A stretch of 64,000 bases of DNA from Procambarus clarkii (Eukaryota; Arthropoda; Malacostraca; Decapoda; Cambaridae), in the NCBI RefSeq assembly GCF_040958095.1, contig NC_091188.1, positions 8,550,736 through 8,614,735 on the forward strand, written 5' to 3'. Under the pieces are notes generated by a model, which made no database searches, was not told the DNA's origin, and worked only from the letters and a program-made list of their open reading frames with translations. This document shows, piece by piece, positions 1-10,262 of this stretch (the stretch's first letter is position 1; the number at the start of each line of letters is the position of its first letter). A program made the position numbers and the translations under genes.

Positions 1-1340
1 AACACTGTGTATGTATGTATGGCCAAGAACACTGTGTATGTATGGTCAAGAACACTGTGTATGTATGGTCAAGAACACTGTGTATGTATGTATGGCCAAG
101 AACACTGTGTATGTATGGTCAAGAACACTGTGTATGTATAGCCAAGAACACTGTGTATGTATGGCCAAGAACACTGTGTATGTATGGAAAAGAACACTGT
201 GTATGTATGGCCAAGAACACTGTATGTGTATGGCCAAGAACACTGTGTATGTATGGAAAAGAACACTGTGTATGTATGGCCAAGAACACTGTATGTGTAT
301 GACCAAGAACACTGTGTATGTATGGAAAAGAACACTGTGTATGTATGGCCAAGAACACTGTATATATATAGCCAAGAATACTGTATATATATGGCCAAGA
401 ACACTGTGTATGTATGGCCAAGAACACTGTGTATGTATGGAAAAGAACACTGTGTATGTATGGCCAAGAACACTGTATATATATAGCCAAGAATACTGTA
501 TATGTATGGCCAAGAACACTGCATATGTTTGGCCAAGAATACTGTATATGTATGGCCAAGAATACTGTATATGTATGGCCAAGAATACTGTATATGTATG
601 GCCAAGAATACTGTATATGTATGGCCAAGAATACTGTATATGTATGGCTAAGAATACTGTATATGTATGGCCAAGAATACTGTATATGTATGGCCAAGAA
701 TACTGTATATGTATGGCCAAGAACACTGCATATGTTTGGCCAAGAATACTGTATATGTATGGCCAAGAATACTGTATATGTATGGCCAAGAATACTGTAT
801 ATGTATGGCCAAGAATACTGTATATGTATGGCCAAGAATACTGTATATGTATGGCCAAGAACACTGCATATGTTTGGCCAAGAATACTGTATATGTATGG
901 CCAAGAACACTGCATATGTTTGGCCAAGAATACTGTATATGTATGGCCAAGAATACTGTATATGTATGGCCAAGAATACTGTATATGTTTGGCCAAGAAT
1001 ACTGTATATGTATGGCCAAGAATACTGTATATGTATGGCCAAGAACACTGCATATGTTTGGCCAAGAATACTGTATATGTATGGCCAAGAATACTGTATA
1101 TGTATGGCCAAGAATACTGTATATGTTTGGCCAAGAATACTGTATATGTATGGCCAAGAATACTGTATATGTATGGCCAAGAACACTGCATATGTTTGGC
1201 CAAGAATACTGTATATGTATGGCCAAGAATACTGTATATGTATGGCCAAGAATACTGTATATGTTTGGCCAAGAATACTGTATATGTATGGCCAAGAATA
1301 CTGTATATGTATGGCCAAGAACACTGTGTATGTTTGGCCG
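1..1340. repeat. 23-bp minisatellite with 138-bp higher-order repeat
   Basis: About 58 head-to-tail copies of a 23-bp unit whose core is GGCCAAGAA(C/T)ACTGTRTATG. The left third (to about 470) is dominated by the 'AACACTGTGTATG' variant and the right part by 'AATACTGTATATG'. A third variant, 'CACTGCATATGTTT', recurs at 728, 866, 912, 1050 and 1188; intervals of 138 bp show six-unit blocks amplified as a whole. The unit has no stop codon in any frame of either strand, so several long overlapping reading frames arise; these are not taken as genes. The array continues to the window edge. Confidence 0.97.
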
Positions 1341-1640
1341 TGATATATCAATGATATATATATATCATTTTTCCTTTTTTCTTTCTTTTTTCTCAATAAT
1401 AATAATAATTATCAAACAATAATAATGAGTATGATAACAGCTGTATACTATAAAACTATCTTAGAAAGCACTGTGATTAGTTATATTTAATAACTTATAA
1501 TATTTATGTGTAAAAGTTTCACGTAAGTTGACATTGCTTCAGTAATAACACCGAGGTGGACGATAGTTATCCAGGGAGCCAGGCGGAAAATAAATCACTT
1601 GGTTATACTACCGTTGTCGGTATACTATCTTGCATACTAC
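1341..1640. other. AT-rich spacer, no gene seen
   Basis: Immediately after the array the sequence turns AT-rich, with a short (AAT)n-like run near 1395-1410 and no coding signal or recognisable element until the SINE at 1643. Confidence 0.5.
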
Positions 1641-1642
1641 CT

Positions 1643-1896
1643 GGGGAGCCGGTCGGCCGAGCGGACAGCACGCTGGACTTGTGATCCTGTGGCCCTGGGC
1701 TCGATCCCAGGCGCCGGCGAGAAACACTGGGCAGAGTTTCTTTCACCCTATGCCCCTGTTACCTAGCAGTAAAATAGGTACCTGGGTGTTAGTCAGCTGT
1801 CACGGGCTGCTTCCTGGGGGTGGAGGCCTGGTCGAGGACCGGCCCGCGGGGACACTAAAAAAAGACCAGAAATCATCTCAAGATCTCAAGATATGA
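1643..1896 (+). mobile_element. tRNA-derived SINE, family SINE-2, near full length
   Basis: The first ~77 bp read as a tRNA-like head: an A-box-like stretch TCGGCCGAGCGG, an anticodon-like loop CTTGTGA, a B box GGGCTCGATCCC, and acceptor-like complementarity (GCCGG near the start, CCGGC at the end). Next comes a body 'TTTCTTTCACCCTATGCCCC...CCTAGCAGTAAAATAGGTACCTGGG...AGTCAGCTGTCACGGGCTGC' that also occurs in SINE-1. The 3' part 'TCGAGGACCGGCCCGCGGGG' ends in repeats of ATCTCAAGAT. The tRNA head implies an internal Pol III promoter. Minus-strand relatives lie at 52479-52663 and 15913-15978. The reading frame across it is incidental. Confidence 0.88.
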
Positions 1897-2097
1897 CCTT
1901 GTTTCTCCCCTCACATTTCATCAGGCTGTGTGGGCACGGAGGTCGGGGCGTCACGCCACACAACACGTCCTCTCAAGATTTGATAACATTGCGCGCGACG
2001 ACAAAAAACTTAACGAGTTTTCTTGGCTTGTATGAGTTAGGAGTATGAGTTATGAGTATTATGTATGGGTGAGGCGGCGTGACGTGCGGGGTACTGT

Positions 2098-2790
2098 GTG
2101 TACTCACCTATTTGTACTCACCTATTTGTACTCACCTATTTGTGCTTGCGGGGGTTGAGCTCTGGCTCTTTGGTCCCGCCTCTCAACTGTCAATCAACTG
2201 GTGTACAGATTCCTGAGCCTACTGGGCTCTATCATATCTACACTTGAAACTGTGTATGGAGTCAGCCTCCACCACATCACTGCCTAATGCATTCCATCCG
2301 TTAACTACTCTGACACTGAAAAAGTTCCTTCTAACGTCTCTGTGGCTCATGTGGGTACTCAGTTTCCACCTGTGTCCCCTTGTTCGCGTCCCACCAGTGT
2401 TGAATAGTTTATCCTTGTTTACCCGGTAGATTCCTCTGAGGATTTTGTAGGTTGTGATCATGTCTCCCCTTACTCTTCTGTCTTCCAGTGCCTTTCCCAC
2501 AGCCTTTCCTCGTAACTCATGCCTCTTAGTTCTGGGACTAGTCTAGTGGCATACCTTTGGACTTTTTCCAGCTTCGTCTTGTGCTGTGCGACAAGGTACG
2601 GGCTCCATGCTGGGGCCGCATACTCCAGGATTGGTCTTACATATGTGGTGTACAAGATTCTGAATGATTCCTTACACAGGTTCCTGAACGCTGTTCTGAT
2701 GTTAGCCAGCCTCGCATATGCCGCAGACGTTATTCTTTTTATGTGGGCTTCAGGAGACAGGTTTGGTGTGATATCAACTCCTAGATCTTT
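2098..2790 (-). mobile_element. LINE-A copy 1, 3' end of a CR1/jockey-like non-LTR retrotransposon
   Basis: On the minus strand this encodes the end of a reverse transcriptase ORF: LYTTYVRPILEYAAPAWSPY, the 'RYATRLVPELRGMSYEERL' segment, then 'TRTRGHRWKLSTHMSHRDVR' and 'SVRVVNGWNALGSDVV'. It is split between two frames near 2480-2500. The 3' UTR ends with the family tail (GCTCAACCCCCGCAAGCACA in sense) and three ~14-bp repeats of AGGTGAGTACAAAT at 2100-2145. The element is 5'-truncated at a (GT)n tract at 2790. Clade placement from these motifs is inference. Confidence 0.9.
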
Positions 2791-2792
2791 GT

Positions 2793-2869
<77 letters not shown>
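2791..2869. repeat. (GT)n microsatellite
   Basis: An almost pure GT run lying exactly between the truncated 5' side of LINE-A copy 1 and the 3' tail of a SINE-1 copy. Confidence 0.97.
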
Positions 2870-2872
<3 letters not shown>

Positions 2873-3174
2873 ACTAGTTGTGTTTACTAGTTGTGTTTTG
2901 CGGGGGTTGAGCTTTGCTCTTTCGGCCCGCCTCTCAACTGTCAATCAACTGTTTACTAACTACTTTTTTTTTTTTTTCCACACCACACACACACACACAC
3001 ACCAGGAAGCAGCCCGTGACAGCTGACTAACTCCCAGGTACCTATTTACTGCTAGGTAACAGGGGCACTTAGGGTGAAAGAAACTTTGCCCATTTGTTTC
3101 TGCCACGTGCGGGAATCGAACCCGCGCCACAGAATTACGAGTCCTGCGCGCTATCCACCAGGCTACGAGGCCCC
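2868..3174 (-). mobile_element. SINE-1, tRNA head plus LINE-A-like tail, full length
   Basis: In sense (minus strand) the element starts at 3174 with GGGGCCTCGTAGCCTGGTGG, carries a B box GGTTCGATTCCCGC, then the common SINE body (TTTCACCCTAAGTGCCCCTG, CAGTAAATAGGTACCTGGGA, CAGCTGTCACGGGCTGCTTC). An A-rich stretch follows (T14 at 2965-2978 as written), and the tail CAGTTGATTGACAGTTGAGA...CAACCCCCGCAAAACACAAC matches the LINE-A 3' end. The last units are ACTAGTAAACACA repeats. One acceptor-stem position differs from the better copy at 44005. Confidence 0.9.
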
Positions 3175-3189
3175 TGTGTGTGTGTGTGT

Positions 3190-4815
3190 GTGTACTCGCC
3201 TATTTGTGCTCACCTATTTGTGTCTGCAGGATCGAGCATTGACTCTTGGATCCCGCCTTTCGAGCCATCGGTTGTTTACAGCAATGACTCCTGTCCTATT
3301 TCCCTATCATACCTAGTTTTAAAATTAGTAATAGTATTTGCTTCCACAACCTGTTCCTGAAGTGAATTCCATTTTCCTACTACTCTCACGCTAAAAGAAA
3401 ACTTCCTAACATCCCTGTGACTCATCTGCGTTTCCAGCTTCCACCCATTTTCCCCCCCCTCGTTCTGTTACTATTCCGTGTGAACATTTCATATATGTCC
3501 ACTCTGTCAATTCCCCTGAGTATTTTATACGTTCCTATCATGTCCCCCCTCTCCCTTCTTCTTTTTAATGTCGTAAGGCTCAATTCCTTCAGGCGCTCCT
3601 CATACCCCATCCCTCGTAACTCTGGGACGAGTCTCGTTGCAAACCTCTGAACCTTTTCCAGTTTCCTTATATACTTCTTCAGATGGGGACTCCATGATGA
3701 GGCGATATACTAGAAGACAGGTCTCACGTAGGCAGTGTAAAGCTCCCTAAATGCCTCCTTAGGTTTCTGAATGATGTTCTAACTTTTGCCAGTGTAAAGT
3801 ATGCTGCTGTCGTTATCCTGTTTATATGTGCTTCAGGAGATAGATTAGGTGATACGTCCACTCCCAGGTCTCGCGTCGTCTCAGGTAGGCTGTCCCTTTG
3901 GTCTCCTATCACCTAGTCCCATTTCCATAACTTTACATTTGTTCGTGCTGAACTCCAGTAGCTATTTCTCTGACCATCTTTGCAACCTGTTCAGGTCTCC
4001 TTGGAGGATCCTGCAATCCTCATCTGTCACATCTCTTCTCATCAACTTTGCGTCAACCGCGAACATCGACATGTAGGACTCTACTCCTGTAAACATGTCG
4101 TTAACATATATTAGAAATAGAATTGGTCCCAGCACCGATCCTTGAGGTACTCCACTCGTTACTGTTCGCCAATCCTACTTCTCGCCCCTTACCGTAATTC
4201 TTTGGCTCCTTTCTGTTAGGTAATTCCTTATTTATGCTAGGGCCTTTCCCCCCACCCCCGCCTGCCTCTTGAGCTTGAACAGCAGTCTCATGTGCCGGTA
4301 CTGTATCAAAGGCTTTTTGGCAGTCCAGAAATATGCAGTCTGCCCAACCATCTCTGTCCTGTCTTATCCTCGTTATTTTATCATAGAATTCCAAAAGGTT
4401 TGTTATTCACGATTTCCCTGTCCAGAACCCATGTTGATGTTTGTTCACAAACCTAACGTTCTCCAGGTGTGCAACCAGTCGTAGTCTAATTATTCTTTCA
4501 AGTATTTTGCAGGGGATGCTTGTCAGTGATACAGGTCTATAGTTAAGTGCCTCCTCCCTATCGCCTTTCTTGAAGATCGGTACGACATTTGCCTTCTTCC
4601 AGCAACTGGGCAATTCTCCCGACATAAGTGACTCATTAAAGATCATTGTGAGAGGCACGCTGAGGGCCTGCGCTGCTGCTTTTAGTATCCACGGTGATAC
4701 TTTGTCTGGTCCAACTGCTTTAGTTGCATCTAGAGTTGTCAACTGTTTCATTACCTCCCCTGCTCTCACCTCTATATCTGATAGTCTTTCATCTAGGATA
4801 ATCTCTTCTAACAAT
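3190..4815 (-). mobile_element. LINE-B copy 1, longest LINE fragment in the window
   Basis: A CR1/jockey-like LINE related to but distinct from LINE-A; its 3' UTR reads GCAGACACAAATAGGTGAGC in sense at 3205-3225 rather than the LINE-A tail. It covers most of a reverse transcriptase, from the finger region to the C-terminal domain, across several broken frames. Its 3' end touches a short GT run at 3176-3192 and its 5' side stops at another GT run at 4816. Confidence 0.9.
3422..4814 (-). pseudogene. LINE-B reverse transcriptase, disrupted
   Basis: Reverse transcriptase remains read leftward. At 4814-4407: VGPDKVSPWILKAAAQ, then CWKKANVVPIFKKGDREEAL and NYRPVSLTSIPCKILERII, i.e. the finger motifs, followed by HQHGF. 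At 4394-4101: FLDCQKAFDTVP, the segment carrying the first catalytic Asp. At 3912-3724: LGVDVSPNLSPEAHINRITT, after the palm. At 3610-3422: MGYEERLKELSLTTLKRRRE and a conserved C-terminal stretch. The pieces lie in different frames with stops between them, so no intact protein is made. Known role of the family: target-primed reverse transcription of its own RNA. Confidence 0.85.
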
Positions 4816-4838
4816 GTGTGTGTGTGTGTGTGTGTGTA
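4816..4838. repeat. (GT)n tract at LINE-B 5' truncation
   Basis: Short GT run directly abutting the 5' break of LINE-B copy 1. Confidence 0.9.
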
Positions 4839-4897
4839 ATTACCTAAGTGTAGTTACAGGATGAGAGCTACGCTCGTGGTGTCCCGTCTTCCCAGCA

Positions 4898-4900
<3 letters not shown>

Positions 4901-4987
<87 letters not shown>

Positions 4988-5035
4988 CTCACCTAGTTGT
5001 GCTCGCGGGGGTTGAGCTTTGGCTCTTTGGTCCTT
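4901..5035. repeat. (GT)n microsatellite plus LINE-A 3' tail fragment
   Basis: A GT run from 4901 to 4984 is followed without a gap by ~50 bp matching the LINE-A 3' tail on the minus strand (ACTCACCTAGTTGTGCTCGC, then GGGGGTTGAGCTTTGGCTCT). A second short GT/GC run follows at 5051-5070. Confidence 0.9.
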
Positions 5036-5069
5036 GTTTTTCACACCTTGGTGTGTGTGTGTGCGCGCG

Positions 5070-6780
5070 CTGGTCGCTTCCACAAGAGTCTTCCGTGTCT
5101 CGTTTCTGAACTTATTTCATGAATTACACTGTAAACTAACATGTAGTTAAGAGGCTTATGATACTAGATACAGCCAAATAACAGCAAGACTGTCCTATTT
5201 GTTCCTGCAGTGTCGACTGTCGCATGGCTCGCCGCTTCTTCATCTTCCTCGAAGCCTAGTGACCAAATATCTATCTTAGGATCATAACCTTTCACATTTT
5301 GATACTGCCGGCTGGCCAAAGGTGGCCGGATGGGGTGGGGGGGTTGCGGGAGGGTCCGGTGTGAACATTAGGAGTCATCAGGAGGTGCGGGTACCCTGCA
5401 TTCCCCGGTGTTCGGTAGTGTGAGCATCTCCATTCATCTTGTGTCTGGCACGGCATCAACCTCTCTTGCGCGCCATTGGGGGGCCCGCCCGTGTTGTTCC
5501 TTCCTCCCGTCCCGTTGTAATATGACTTCGGCTTAAGCCGACAACCTCATATGTCTCATCTTACGCTTGAACTTGTTACCGCAGCTTACTCAAATTACCG
5601 AATAAAAACTCACTTTGCTTTTAATTTTAATAATATAGTTTGAAAACTCCTGGTTATACTATAATTTTTCAATTGAAATCCGAACACGGAGGAACCAGAC
5701 GAGTTCCCGGGCATCCCCACGTGGCTGGCCGCCCCCCTGGTGGTGGGTTTAACAACTATTCGCACCTATCGACAAAAGGTAATCGTGAGGCGCCGCAGTA
5801 GGGATGACAGATTCAAGAAATATGAGAAATGGTGTGATCCGCCTCACGATTTTAAGACAAAGTGACTGCAAAATATATGAAGAGGAGTGGAGGGTGCGTG
5901 GCGGGAAGCCTTTAGGAGCGGTGATAGATACCAAACTCGTTAATACAACGCGCCTTCACCTGACACCTTTAATACTCGCTCAGGCGCTGAGGGGAGCGAA
6001 ATACAAGGCACATCAAGCGGGGGATTCAATCTCATTCTGCTGGGTTGATGCTTTTTTGTTTTTTTGGGGGGATCTTGTGATGCACATAGCATCCAATAGA
6101 TATATATAACACGAAGATACACATTTATAGAACAAAAATCCAATCGACTGATTAAAAAAAGATAGAAAAAAGAATATAAAAACCAACTCTACTGATTTAA
6201 AAAAGAATGTATATATATTTATATAAATATATATGCATATAACGCTGGAATAAATATGATAAATTAATAACGATGACAATAATTATATATTTTACGCATT
6301 TTTAAAAAGAAGATCACGCATTAAATTTTAACGAGAAGCTAGTAGGATTTAGAGAGGATTTAGAAAGTGGCTTGACCGAGGAGATAATATAATATATTCG
6401 TCAGGGGTTAATGCGGGGATCCCGTGAATAAAGTGATGAGGACATGAATCGTGGCGGTTCCTCATGCCTCATGATGGGGGGGGGAGGGATGGGGCACCGT
6501 GGAGGAAGAGAGAGGAATGGGGCGTGGAAGGGAAAGAGGGCAGACTTCGGAAGAGAATGGAGATGATTGGACCAAAACAAATGTCCGAACAGAATAGAGA
6601 GAACTGAGAGATGTCCGGACAGAAGGGTATAAACAATGAGATATAATGTAAGGGAGGTGGATGAGAAGGGAGAGAGGTGAGTGTGGGTGGAGCGAGCAGT
6701 GAGTGTAACATCTCATCATAAACTTCATGCTTAGCTGAAGTGTGTGAGATGAGGTGTTTAATCATGTCAGTCTGGAGGGT
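5070..6780. other. No recognised gene; AT-rich and purine-rich segments
   Basis: About 1.7 kb without a recognisable element or gene. It contains an AT-rich part (6100-6310, with ATATAT runs) and a purine-rich strand from about 6470 to 6690. Short open frames on both strands match nothing I know and have no supporting splice or domain signal. Confidence 0.4.
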
Positions 6781-6903
6781 GAAGTGTGTGTGTGTACTCC
6801 CCTATTTGTACTCACTTATTTGTGCTTGTGGGGGGGGGGTTGAGCTCTGGCTCTTTGGTCCCGCCTCTAAACTGTCAATCAACTGGTGTACAGATTCCTG
6901 AGC

Positions 6904-8046
6904 CTACTGGGCTCTGTCATATCTATATTTGAAACTGTGTATGGAGTCAGCCTCCACCACATCACTGCCTAATGAATTCCACCTGTTAACTACTCTGACA
7001 CTGAATAAGTTCCTTCCAACGTCCCTGTGGCTCATTTGGGTAATGAGTTTCCATCTGTGTCCCCTTGTTCGCGTACCACTCGTGTTAAAGAGTTTATCCT
7101 TATCTATCCTGTCAATTCCCCTGAGGATTTTGTAGGTAGTGATCTTGTCTCCCCTTACTCTTCTGTCTTCCAGTGTCGTGAGGTGCATTTCCCGCGGCCT
7201 TTCCTCGTAACTCATGCCTCTTCTACGGGCTCACCATAGCCCGTGCTACTTTGAAAATTGTTGTTCCGAGTAGCTGAAACTAAAACAACAACAACTCATG
7301 CCTCTTAGTTCTGGGACTAGACTAGTCTCTGAACTCTAAACTTTTTCTAGCTTCGTCTTGTGCTTGACAAGGTACGGGCTCCATGCTGGGGCCGCATACT
7401 CCAGGATTGGTCTTACATATGTGGTGTACAAGATTCTGAATGATTCCTTACACAGGTTCCTGAACGCTGTTCTGATGTTAGCCAGCCTCGCATATGCCGC
7501 AGACGTTATTCTTTTTATGTGGGCTTCAGGAGACAGGTTTGGTGTGATATCAACTCCTAGATCTTTCTCTCTGTCCGTTTCATTAAGTACTTCATCTCCC
7601 ATTCTGTATCCTGTGTCTGGCCTCCTGTTTCCACCGCCTAGTTTCATTACTTTGCATTTACTCGGGTTAAACTTTAGCAGCCATTTGTTGGACCATTCAT
7701 TCAGTCTGTCTAGGTCATCTTGTAGCCTCCTACTATCATCCTCTGTTTTAATCCTCCTCATAATTTTTGCATCATAAGCAAACAATGAGAGGAACGATTC
7801 TATACCCTCTGGGAGATCATTTACATACATCAGAAACAGTATAGGTCCAAGAACTGACTCCTGCGGGACTCCACTGGTGACGTCTCGCCAATCTGAGACC
7901 TCACCCCTCACAGTGACTCGCTGTCTTCTGTTGCTTAGGTACTCGCTTATCCAGTGGAGTACCTTCCCTTTCACTCCTGCCTGCATCTCCAGCTTTTTCA
8001 CTAGCCTCTTGTGTGGTAATGTGTCAAAGGCTTTCTGACAATCCAA
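6904..8046 (-). pseudogene. LINE-A reverse transcriptase, interrupted
   Basis: A 236-residue open stretch (8046-7336) starts MDCQKAFDTLPHKRLVKKLE (motif with the first catalytic Asp). It continues with TSGVPQESVLGPILFLMYVN, then LFAYDAKIMRRI, where the usual FADD catalytic pair reads F-A-Y-D, a substitution of a key Asp. It ends in LYTTYVRPILEYAAPAWSPY. After the 70-bp insertion a second stretch (7215-6904) gives the C-terminal domain with MSYEERPREMHLTTLEDRRV and TRTRGHRWKLITQMSHRDVG. The altered active site plus the insertion make this copy inactive; paralogues at 9262 and 44318 keep FADD. Confidence 0.88.
7223..7292 (-). mobile_element. 70-bp SINE-like insertion (family G1) with 14-bp target-site duplication
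   Basis: The 70-bp insert is flanked by identical 14-mers AACTCATGCCTCTT at 7209-7222 and 7293-7306. LINE-A copy 1 has only one such 14-mer at the corresponding place (about 2514-2527), giving the empty site. In sense the element runs from a GTTGTT-rich start through AGCTACTCGGAACAACAATT to a terminal hairpin ACGGGCTATGGTGAGCCCGT. A relative lies at 41370-41455. It has no coding capacity. Confidence 0.9.
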
Positions 8047-8228
8047 AAATATTCAGTCTTCCCCCCCCCCCTTTTCTTTCTTACCTGATTTTTGTTGCCT
8101 GGTCGTAGAATTCAATTATTCCTGTGAGGCAGGACTTGCCATCCCTGAACCCATGTTGATGCTGTGTTACAAAGTTCTTTCGCTCCAGATGTTCCACAAG
8201 CTTTCTTCGGCCAATCTTCTCCATCAGC

Positions 8229-8310
<82 letters not shown>

Positions 8311-8340
8311 TTGTGTGTGAGTGTGTGTGTGTGTGTGTGT
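8229..8340. repeat. (GT)n microsatellite between two LINEs
   Basis: About 110 bp of GT with a few interruptions (GC at 8282, TT, GA). The left edge is the 5' break of LINE-A copy 2 and the right edge is the 3' end of LINE-B copy 2. Confidence 0.97.
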
Positions 8341-9258
8341 ACCTATTTGTGCCTGCAGGATCGAGCATTGACTCATTGATCCTGCCTTTCGAGCCATTGG
8401 TTGTTTACAGCATTGACTCCTGGCCTATTTCCCTATCATATCTAGTTTTAAAATTATGAATAGAGTTTGCTTCCACATCCTGCTAATTAAGGGTATTCAA
8501 TTTTTCCACTACTCTCACGCTAAAAGAAAACTTCCTAACATCTCTGTGACTCATCTGAGTTTCCAGCTTCCACCCATGTCCCCTCGTTCTGTTACTATTC
8601 CGTGTGAACATTTCGTCTATTTCCACTCTGTCAATTCCTCTGAGTATTTTATACGTTCCTATCATATCCTCCCTCTCCCTTCTTTTGTCTAGTGTCGTCA
8701 GGTTTCTTCAAACGCTCTTCATACCCCAACCCTCTTAACTCTGGGACGAGCCTCGTCGCAAACTTCTGAACGTTTTCTAGTTTCCTTATGTGTTTCTTCA
8801 GATGGGGACTCCATGATGAGGCGGCATACTCTAAGACCGGTCTCACGTAGGCAGTGTAAAGCGCCATAAATGCCTCCTTACTTAGGTTTCTGAATGATGT
8901 TCTAACTTTTGCCAGTGTAGAGTACGCTGCTGTCGTTATCCTATTTATATGTGCTTCAGGAAATAGATTAGGTGTTACGTTCACGCCCAGGTCTCTTTCG
9001 CGCGTCGTCACAGGTAGGCAGTTCCCCTTCATTGTGTACTGTCCCTTTGGTCTCCTGTCACCTAATCCTATTTCCATAACTTTACATTTGCTCTGTTGAA
9101 CTCCAGTAGCCAATTTCTCTGACCATCTCTGCAACCTGTTCAAGTACTCTTGGAGGATCCTGCAATCCTCATCTGTCACAAATCTTCTCATTAATTTTGC
9201 GTCATCCGCGAACATCGGATTATAGCACTCTACACACTCTCTACATTCCTTACACAAG
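8337..9258 (-). mobile_element. LINE-B copy 2, RT palm to 3' end
   Basis: Begins (3' end) with the LINE-B tail ACCTATTTGTGCCTGCAGGA and runs to about 9258, where it abuts a LINE-A fragment. A 202-residue frame (9257-8649) starts just before MFADDAKLMRRF, retaining the catalytic Asp pair, and continues through VTPNLFPEAHINRITTAAYS, LYTAYVRPVLEYAASSWSPH and VPELRGLGYEERLKK. A frameshift near 8690 precedes the C-terminal stretch at 8665-8483 (HGWKLETQMSHRDVRKFSFS). Confidence 0.9.
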
Positions 9259-9261
9259 TTT

Positions 9262-9660
9262 CTAAGTTTCTAAAGGCAGTTCTTATGTTGGCCAATCTAG
9301 CATATGCAGCTGATGATATCTTTTTGATATGGGCTTCTAGGAACAGGTTCGGTGTGATATCAATCCCCAGATCTTTCTATTTGACTCTTGCAGTATCTCA
9401 CCTCCCAGATGGTCTCGTGTGTTCAGCATTCTGCTCCCTTCGCCTAATTTCATTACTTTACACTTTCCTGAGTTGAACTTTAGTAGCCATTTTCTTGAAC
9501 ATTCCTCCGGTTTGTCCAGGTCGTCCTGTAGTCTCTGTCTCTCATCATCCGCCTTGATTCTTATCATAATTTTTGTATCATCAGCAAACATTGAGAGGAA
9601 TGAGTCTATACCCTCTGGAAGATAGTTTACATATATCAAAAACACGTTGGGTCCAAGTAC
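9262..9660 (-). mobile_element. LINE-A fragment (RT palm only)
   Basis: Minus-strand frame 9645-9337 contains MFLIYVNYLPEGIDSFLSMF, ADDTKIMIRIKADDERQRLQ and LLKFNSGKCKVMKLGEGSRM, i.e. RT motif C with FADD retained and the segment downstream. Both ends are truncated, and the low-coordinate end joins LINE-B copy 2 directly. Confidence 0.85.
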
Positions 9661-9904
9661 AGAGCCGCCCAGTTGGGTGGGTGTGGAGCAAGACTAGTAA
9701 CTGTGTGACTCACCATAGATGTAAAGTGCCTTGTATAGTGACTGTTGTGAGCCTCTTGTTGAATCACTTGTGACACAAAATATTATTGATGTGTGTATTT
9801 GTGTGGGTGATTAAATATGTATGTGTATGTATATATGTATACGTATATATATGTACATGTATATATAACATTAATAATTTTGTAACTAGCGTCAAAAGAC
9901 TGTT

Positions 9905-10016
9905 ATTTGCTTAGCTAAACGAACTAGAGGGTTCAGTTCCATGAACCGATTATGTGCCTCTGTAATCCTTTACACCACCGCCCACGGGATGGGTATGGGG
10001 TGCATAATAAAGAAAG
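9905..10016 (+). mobile_element. Dispersed short repeat, family H
   Basis: Shares CCGCCCAC(G/A)(G/A)GATGGGTATG and GGGTGCATAATAAA with 12108-12162. Upstream text includes GGGTTCAGTTCCATGAACCG, a B-box-like string, and TTATGTGCCTCTGTAATCCT. Probably a non-autonomous element of SINE type; the full structure is not established from two partial copies. Confidence 0.6.
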
Positions 10017-10069
10017 AAATTGAATATACACATACATACACATACACATTTATACAAACATTTATGTCT

Positions 10070-10262
10070 CTCCACCTTTGACAGGGTAAGAGAGCTGCCA
10101 TAGAAACTAGTGTGTGTTATTAAGCCCTAAACCACGGACGGTGATTGACCTGAGCTCATAAAATCACCCAATAATTAAATCCCAAAACATGGTATAACCC
10201 CGTTGTATTACAGTCAATCTTGGCTACAAGTCCAATATATCATCACGTGTTCCAGTATTCAT
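10070..10262 (-). mobile_element. 3' end of an RNase H-type LINE, degenerate
   Basis: Matches the repeat at 62720-62900: both contain TTTGACAGGGTAAGA, ATAGAAACTAGTGTG, GTCAATCTTGG and ACAAGTCCAATATATCATC. At the other locus the minus strand continues into C-terminal LINE-type coding sequence, so this copy is read as its last codons plus 3' UTR. Confidence 0.6.

Larger units (their letters stand above)
6793..8228 (-). mobile_element. LINE-A copy 2, RT palm to 3' end
   Basis: The best-preserved LINE-A copy. The 3' tail at 6793-6835 contains two degenerate AGGTGAGTACAAAT-like units. The 5' side stops in the RT sequence at 8228, where a long GT tract begins. A poly-pyrimidine slip (C-run near 8060-8070) and a 70-bp insertion at 7223-7292 break the frame. 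Sequence around the insertion is otherwise nearly identical to LINE-A copy 1. Confidence 0.92.

Noticed and set aside
11-1422. Overlapping long frames on both strands at the left edge
   Set aside because: All six phases are open because the 23-bp unit lacks stop codons; no protein signal.
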